From Gigaspora margarita (lineage: Eukaryota > Glomeromycota > Glomeromycetes > Diversisporales > Gigasporaceae): a stretch of 64,000 bases of DNA. Each line of letters begins with the position of its first letter. Positions within the stretch are counted from its first letter, which is position 1. The notes under the pieces are model-generated. The model was not told the origin of the DNA. It did not search any database and worked only from the letters and a program-made list of their open reading frames with translations. Below, piece by piece: positions 57,961 through 64,000 of this stretch. A program made the position numbers and the translations under genes. The stretch is taken from positions 35,444-99,443 of the forward strand of contig WTPW01000320.1 of NCBI GenBank assembly GCA_009809945.1, in the 5' to 3' direction.

Positions 57961-58835
57961 TTAGCATGTAGTTTATATTGGAACAAACATTCCGTAAACA
58001 CCTTAGCACGTGACTTCCTAAAATTTGTATTAAACTCTAGGATCGGAGCAGAATAGAGAATGGCTAGCTCAATTCACGAACTAGAAAATGAGAACAAGAA
58101 GGCAACCTACAAATGGCTACTCTTTTGAAAAAAGGTCCAGAAGCAAAGTAGGATTCGATACAAGTCCCTGCGGTCGAATACCAAGTTAGAAATACTTTAC
58201 AAAGCACTACAGAACAATTTTTCAGTGCTAGTAAACTTGAAAAGAAGGAAGCCAGAAGTCTACGAGAATAATTCCTGCTGCATCTGTAAAGGAAGTGAAA
58301 AGGAAAACCAAAGGCATCTGTTATCCTGTAAAGGCCTAGAGAACAGATGGTTGCTAACAGAAAATGTAGCTTTAGCATTAGCATGGGCAGTTTGATAGAA
58401 GAGAAATTAGATTCAACTCCTATTTCTCAAGTGCAGCTAGCAGAAATAATCCTGAAAAAATCCAAAAAAGAAAAGCTTCAGGCAAGAGAAGAAGGAATAA
58501 AAAGTCTAGTCAGAAGTAGCTGTGTAGATACCTTTCGAAGTCATAATATCCCCAAAACCAAAGCACTTCAGGTGTTAGAAAATGCTTTATCGACACTATA
58601 GAATTCCTTCTACGAGAACGTTTGGAAATAGAGATGTGAAAGAGTAGCAGAAATGGATAAAGTGCTAGAAATCAAGACAAGGGATAAAAGAAGAAGTAGG
58701 AAAGATTCTTGCAGAGAAAAAGGAAGTAAAATGTTAACTGCAAATCAAGCAAGGACATTGCAAGAAAAAATATTGCCAAAGAAAAAGAAAAGAAGAAAAG
58801 AGAACAGGTGGAATTTTATAGTTAGAGTCAGTTAA
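57961..58835 (+). pseudogene. LINE ORF2 C-terminal region with Cys/His motif
   Basis: After RNase H comes LARDFLKFVLNSR, then RIRYKSLRSNTKL, then NSCCICKGSEKENQRHLLSC at about 58273-58332. That is a C-x2-C, H, C pattern as found near the C-terminus of RNase H-bearing LINEs. Then LAEIILKKSKKEKLQAREEG and a Lys/Arg-rich end to 58835. Broken by several stops. Confidence 0.7.
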
Positions 58836-58989
58836 GAGTTGGATAGAAAGAGGAGTTAAGCCATTTTGGTATGGCTTGTAGGCTGTTCAACAAAGCCTTC
58901 TAGTTTGTGGTATCAACCTAGTGCGGCGGGTCGCACTTTGCATTTTTGTAAAATAAAATCAGAGTGATATTGGTCTCGCAAAGTTAAAA

Positions 58990-60720
58990 TTCATGTAATT
59001 TAGTATTAAATTATAAATATTTTAATAAAGAGTCTCAATGGGACTCCTAAGAGAAAAAAAAAATTTTTGAAAAATTTATCAAAAATTCAAAATCAAGAAT
59101 CTTTGCTTAAAATTTTAAGAAAATAAAATAAATATACTAATATAATGTACAGTATTTTTTAGTATTGAACATATTTATTAAAGCAAAAATTAAAATCAAT
59201 TAGTAAAATTTAAAAATTATAGTATTTGTATAATTTAATTAATAAGATCATTAAAAATATTGTTTTATATAAAATTTTACTATTTGATTGTAAATTATTA
59301 TATTAAATAAAACTTGTTTAGTATCAAAAAATATTCTATATTTATATATATTTTGTTATTTTTCTTAAAATTTGAGCAAAGATACTTGATTTTGAATTTT
59401 TGATAAAAATTTCTAAAATTAAGTATCTTTCTTCAAATTTTAAAAAAAGAAATAAGAAATATTCTGATATAATATATTTATTAATTGAATATATCTACTT
59501 ATTGCAAGAAGTTAGAAACAATTAGTAAATTTTATATAAATTAATATTTTTACTAAGAGCCATGTCATTAATCACCTGATTATTTTTTATTAGAGGCCTA
59601 CTCCCCCTTCCCCCCTTTTTAATATAAATTTGGTCAGGTTCCTATATATAATTTCAATATTTTTTACTCCCTCCCCCCTAAAAAATCACCTGATTTTTGT
59701 TACTCCCCTAAGGGTAAATTTATTCATTATATTATGTAATATGACCTACAGTACGGGAAAGCAAAAAACATCCAATTTTTTTGCAGTTGTTTAAAGTCTT
59801 ATAACTTCATAACAAATAATTATTTTAAAAATCCCTCTTACAAATTTTTTATTTATAATCTAAACTACAAATCTGTAAGACAGATTTTTAATAAGTTGCT
59901 TTTTACAAGAGTTATAAGAGATCAAAGTTTAGTAATTTTAATAGTAAAACAGAAATTTGGTGCAAAGAAATTACCCAATCATATTAATGCTAGTAACGTG
60001 CAAACGATTTTATTGGTTAATACTCATTATTAAAAAATTAATTTTGGTGCCTTAATAAAAATTAGCCAATCAGAAGTTGTGTTTCATAACACAAATTTGG
60101 CACCTTAATAAAATTAGCTAATTAGAAGTTGTGTTACATAACCTAAATTTGGCACCCTCTAAAAAAATTGGATGCTTCTTGCTGTCCTGTACTGTATATA
60201 TCACAAATTTCAAGATCAATATAATATTACATAATCAAAAAATTCAAACCAAATGTACATTTTGTCAAAAATCATCTATAGCTTAGATGGTATATAAAAC
60301 CACTTTTTGGATTCTAACAAAATTATTTCTTGCAAAATTTTACTATAAAATCCTTCAAATACCTGTACTCACAATTTTACTCTACTCTAATCCTAACTAA
60401 TAGAAAAATAGATTATTTTAATTGTTTGGTTTAATATTACACTGGATTTTATAATCTGTGGTAGGTGTGACAATAGTGTATTTGCAACATATAAATTATT
60501 TCTTTATTAATTTTATTAATAAAATTATACAAAATACTATATAAATTTTTACTAATTAATTCTAAATTTTTGTTTTAAATAAATTCTTAGCAACAAACTA
60601 TGTATTATAATAGTAGATTTTATTTTATTTTTCTTAAAATCTTAAGCAAAAGTGCTTGATTTTGTATTTTTGATAAAAAATTTCAAAATAAGCATCTTTT
60701 CTTTAAAGTTTAAAAAAAAT
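58990..60720. repeat. AT-rich inverted-repeat family after the LINE
   Basis: At least four modules share TTTGCTTAAAATTTTAAGAA, then AATCAATTAGTAAAATTT and complements: 59110-59300, 59340-59420, 59440-59550 and 60500-60715. They match the family at 46690-47180. Bases 59555-59715 are a worn Harbinger-type MITE (TTATTAGAGGCCTACTCCCC against 37010 TTATTAGAGGGTCATACCTC). Bases 59940-60170 hold direct repeats of AATTTGGYRCCTTAATAAAA. Confidence 0.65.
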
Positions 60721-60731
60721 AATATAAAATA

Positions 60732-60904
60732 CAGTTAGATCTCTCTAAGTGCACTCTCTATAAGCACATACCCTCTCTAAATGCATGCTCAAATGCTGGT
60801 CCAATTATATACTTGACCATTATAAATGCCTTTTTCAGATTATTCTCTATATGTATGATATTAAAGTATGGTTCCAAGATGGTGCATTTAAAAAGGTCTA
60901 ACTG
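60732..60904. mobile_element. 173-bp mariner-type MITE
   Basis: Ends CAGTTAGATCTCTCTAAGTG and, right reverse complemented, CAGTTAGACCTTTTTAAATG. TA duplications at 60730-60731 and 60905-60906. CTCTATAAGCAC-type words repeat inside. Confidence 0.85.
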
Positions 60905-60954
60905 TATACTAATATAATATAAGCATTAGAAATATTAGTATAAAAAGTTAAATT

Positions 60955-61800
60955 AATTATTTTTTATTTTTTTTTAATATTAAAGGTGACCACTTAGATA
61001 CCTTGGCACTTCATTGGACAAACAGCTTGGCCCAGTCATAAAGACTATGCCACATATTATATTTGTATAACAAGAATACAACTAGCCACTTACACTTTTG
61101 GTGTCATTTCACACTAGCTGCTATACCTACAACCCAACTATAGGATTGCCTATTTAAACCCTCTGGCTTCTACCCATATTCTATGTTCTTTTCAATATAC
61201 ATCTTTTACTGTAAAAGTACTCTAAAGCTTTAGCCATACACCTTATGGAAAGCATTTGTTTCTGTGGTAAACCTGATAGAGCAGTACCTGTCCTACTCAG
61301 GTATTCACTTACACTTTAGTAGTTGTGCATTTACCAAGGCTTACACTTGGGGTCAGTGCTAACTATTAAACCACTACTCTATCTACTTTAGCTCTTGCAA
61401 AGTTCATCTAATCCCAGTACACCCATTTATTCATCTTCAAGATATTACTAGTATTCCAGACTACCAATCTAGTTGGCCTGAAAGGATTTGTTAGTCCAGC
61501 ATTAGAATGCCTTATGGTCTTCCTTTCCTTGGTCATTGCTTTTATAATGCATGTTCTTCTTCTTCAGTGTGATTCTGGTAGCCAGGTTGGTAGACCCCTT
61601 TTGCTATAGAGGCTTTTGCCTGATTAGCCTTCCTAGTTTTTCAACCCAATTCCACTTCTTGTGCACTGTTGAAAGATTGGTTACTCTCTGCTTAGGTCTT
61701 GCCAAGCATGTTCTGCTCCTGCTATGTTCCCAGAATTTTTGTATCATATTGGTTATATCATACATGATTACCCCTATAGCTTCCAAATCATTGGTGTAAT
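60955..61800 (-). mobile_element. LINE 3' region with poly(A), minus strand
   Basis: Bases 60970-61060 (minus) match the LINE 3' end at 1040-1152, ending in an A-rich tail at 60955-60980. Upstream (minus) a 60-codon open piece at 61604-61786 reads DITNMIQKFWEHSRSRTCLA and VHKKWNWVEKLGRLIRQK. It is basic and aromatic like a LINE C-terminal tail, though I could not tie it to a named domain. Stops separate it from the 3' end. Confidence 0.5.
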
Positions 61801-61860
61801 ACAGGCTACAGATTCTATGACCTGACTTTGTATTACAGATAAAGATTTTCCAAAAATGTC

Positions 61861-61937
61861 TCTAGTGGGATTCAAACTTTGTATCTTAGTTACAAATTGC
61901 TTGTGGGTGACAAAAATCCAACTATGCTATGTCACTA
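61861..61937 (-). ncRNA. tRNA-like sequence, possible SINE head
   Basis: On the minus strand TAGCATAGTTGG fits the A box of RNA polymerase III promoters, and GTTTGAATCCC, about 45 bases further on, fits the B box. The arms do not fold into a full tRNA: the acceptor ends do not pair. It may be a tRNA-derived SINE or a tRNA pseudogene, or chance. Confidence 0.35.
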
Positions 61938-62159
61938 TATTACTGTTAGAATTAATTATTACAATTTTAAGTAATATAATTTTATTAATTAAAATTTTAA
62001 GTAATATAATATTTTTAATAATTGTCCAAAGCATAGCAAGCACTCTATAGTAGCAATAAATATGATTTTGTATTGGATTTCAGTCACGTACACACATGTT
62101 AGCCAATTAGCTCTAGAGATCAACATGGATTAGCCTGATGTTTATTCTTGGCTTTAGAC

Positions 62160-62269
62160 TATAGATGCTAGTGAAATTAATTTCACCAATTTCACCAATT
62201 CACCACCAATTTCACCAATAGTGGTGAAATTATTTCACCAAATTTCACCACATTTTACCAGCATCTATA
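62160..62269. mobile_element. 110-bp hAT-type MITE
   Basis: A perfect 8-bp duplication CTTTAGAC lies at 62152-62159 and 62270-62277. Ends TATAGATGCTAGTGAAAT and TATAGATGCTGGTAAAAT. The interior is made almost wholly of ATTTCACCA repeats in one orientation plus one inverted GGTGAAAT. Confidence 0.9.
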
Positions 62270-62284
62270 CTTTAGACACTAATG

Positions 62285-62490
62285 GCTAGGCTCTAACAGA
62301 CCTGAACTAAAGCCGAACTTTAGACAAGTCCGAGCTGGTTCGAATTTCGAACTGGACTCGAACTCAAACTATTTTAAAAACTCAGTCTGGTCTGGGTCTG
62401 AATATCAAACTTTTGGCTTGGTTCAAGTCCGGTTTAAGTCCAGTCTGAAAGTTTGAGTCTGGTCTAAAAGCCCGAAACCCAATCTGACGT
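62285..62490. repeat. GTCTGGTCTAAGTCC-type repeat block
   Basis: Many short words around GAGTCTGGTC, CCGAACTTTAGAC and CGAACTGGACTCGAACT in both directions. It resembles the subterminal part of a hAT-type element, and similar words occur at 46555-46690 (CAGACCTGGTTGGACCAGAC). No paired end was found. Confidence 0.5.
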
Positions 62491-62499
62491 GTATAAGAT

Positions 62500-64000
62500 T
62501 GTAAACATTTTTATAGCATTTACTCTGGTTTTATAATGAAGACCAAATCAGTACAGCAAAAGTATTGAGACCAGAAAATAGCGAGTTAGTTATCAGGATG
62601 CTGTGTAACCTATGATCAGCTTAGTCAAAAGAGATAAAATTGAAAAAAATAGTGTGAACTTTTTTTTTATCTATTGTTATCCTATATCCACTTCTTTAAA
62701 GATAGTAGGTAACTAGAGCGACCTTAGACAGTGAACACTTTGTGTAACCTTACTTGTTACTGTGATATATCTAAGTCAAAAGTTGTTTTTTAATAAAACT
62801 TAACAAAGAAGATTTTTGGCAATTTGCAATTACGAAGAGGCTACAATTAAAAGTATATAAAGATACTAGTAATTGTTTAATTTAAATAATAAATAAATGT
62901 ATTTATTAGTGAAAGAGTATGAAGACTCAATGTTGAACTTGGGGTCCACATCAGCTGCTTTTATACATTTTTGTTTTTCACAAATGTAACAGGCTATATC
63001 TATTACATATGCAATAAATGCTATATCTACTACTAATAAAATATATAGTATAAATAGTATAAATGTAATATATGAAATAAATGACATATATGTTATAAAT
63101 AAAATATAGAGTATATATGCTATAAATATAACATGTTTTATAAATGCCATATATGCACTTTGGCGCACAGTAAATTGCCTAGCCAATCAAATTACAGATC
63201 ACATGATTGATCACTTATTGGTTCCAATCTTGTCAACTAGTAGTCATACAGAGATAATCTTTAGTTCATTAGAACCATCTTGATGAGCTGATTCTAATAG
63301 TAGTTGTTTCATCGAATTCTGATTAGTAGATCAAGAGTTATGCCTGTTTTTGTGTATTTTTATAGGTCAACATTATATACTTCAATTCTGGGTCATTTTC
63401 AGACCTAAATGTAGAAAAACTACCAGAAATACATATGATTATAACAATTATCATTGTTGAGTAATTATTATACTATTTGAGTAATTATTATATCATTTTT
63501 TAATGCTCTTAAACAATACAAAATTGTGAAATGTGAATTTGCCAAATTTACTTTTGTTGTTTTTGGGCCAAAAAAGTTCACTAGTTTGAAAACAATTTTA
63601 TAATGGTCTCAAGTTCAAGAATAAGTGCAAGAATAAGTACAAGTGCAAGAACAAGTGCAAGAATATGACAAATGCTCCATGATAGATAAACATAAGATTA
63701 ATAAAAAAAAACATAGTGAACATATTAGTAAAATAAAAAAATAGATATATTCAACCAAATATTTAAATGATTGATTTCTGTCATAATTTTTTGCTGCCCA
63801 GATTATCTGATAATCAACTAATTTTCTTAGTAATTTGTAGTTTTATGTTGATCTACCAACTACAGATATTTTCAAAAGGTAATCAGTGTGCTAAAACTGT
63901 AGTAATATAATCAAGTTATTGTGCTCTAATGCTTTTTGATTGGTTATATAACCTGTTATCAAAATGGTAAGACTAATATATCAATGAGCAAGTTATAATC
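62500..64000. other. AT-rich end of window, minisatellites
   Basis: At 62990-63155, degenerate ATATATGCTATAAATG units of about 20-30 bp; the minus-strand open frame there follows them. At 63465-63500, TTGAGTAATTATTATA twice. At 63618-63665, (A)AGAATAAGTGCAAG-type units of about 10-12 bp. No gene seen. Confidence 0.6.

Larger units (their letters stand above)
47600..58880 (+). mobile_element. full-length but inactive LINE, interrupted twice
   Basis: Order: ORF1 with RRM-like cores (about 47610-49140), AP endonuclease (about 49450-50175), reverse transcriptase (about 50290-51900 and 55881-56600), RNase H (about 57370-57960), a Cys/His motif (about 58270-58335) and a basic C-terminal tail to 58835. 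A hAT transposon occupies 51901-55872 and a palindromic MITE 57465-57565. Without these the LINE is about 7.2 kb. Dozens of stops and shifts show long decay. Exact ends are uncertain: I see no clear target duplication, and the 3' limit is guessed after the last coding piece. Confidence 0.85.

Noticed and set aside
62866-63186. 106-codon minus-strand hydrophobic frame
   Set aside because: It is produced by TAT/ATA-rich minisatellite units, giving repeated Ile/Tyr/Phe.

Overview
The window looks like nuclear DNA from an arbuscular mycorrhizal fungus (Glomeromycotina, Rhizophagus-like). It is very AT-rich. Its few genes belong to families that are strongly expanded in these fungi: BTB-BACK-TLDc proteins, protein kinases with TPR tails, F-box proteins with a leucine-rich tail, RI-type leucine-rich repeats and Sel1-repeat proteins. 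The introns that can be recognised are short GT-AG introns. There are no bacterial operons and no rRNA genes. The organism call rests on family and composition resemblance from memory; no search was run.

Layout. Bases 1-5.3 kb hold tandem repeats, a LINE 3' end on the plus strand, a minus-strand truncated LINE carrying a small hAT-type MITE, and a separate minus-strand reverse-transcriptase fragment. A BTB-BACK gene lies at 7.8-9.1 kb, followed by a broken TLDc remnant (to 9.7 kb). A decayed minus-strand kinase-TPR gene lies at 11.8-13.4 kb. Bases 14-18 kb are a dense field of small inverted-repeat elements. At 18.3-21.5 kb is a long array of about 29 Sel1 repeats, open for about 949 codons but frameshifted near both ends. 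Bases 21.8-30 kb are gene-poor and full of MITEs and foldback repeats. A broken F-box gene (31.6-33.6 kb) is split by a roughly 660-bp insert. A decayed LRR fragment lies at 34.8-35.5 kb on the minus strand. At 37.3-41.0 kb is a three-copy higher-order satellite, each copy having a unique head and a minisatellite tail. Bases 42.1-46.0 kb may be one composite hAT-type element containing a 418-bp foldback. A full-length but dead LINE (about 47.6-58.9 kb) encodes an RRM-like ORF1, AP endonuclease, reverse transcriptase, RNase H and a zinc motif. It is split inside the reverse-transcriptase domain by a complete 3,972-bp hAT transposon with a perfect 8-bp target duplication, and inside RNase H by a palindromic MITE. 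Bases 59-64 kb hold AT-rich repeats, two MITEs, a minus-strand LINE 3' end and low-complexity sequence.

How it fits together. This is a transposon-dominated, gene-poor interval. Apart from the BTB-BACK gene and the central part of the Sel1 gene, every recognisable coding region is damaged. The nested insertions give relative ages: LINE first, then the hAT inside it. Many small elements can be delimited exactly because their target-site duplications are readable (8 bp hAT-type, TA for mariner-type, TAA for Harbinger-type, TTAA). I found no convincing new enzymatic system. The strongest unusual objects are the higher-order satellite at 37.3-41.0 kb, the large foldback at 44.0-44.4 kb, the possible 3.9-kb composite element around it, and the nested LINE/hAT fossil.
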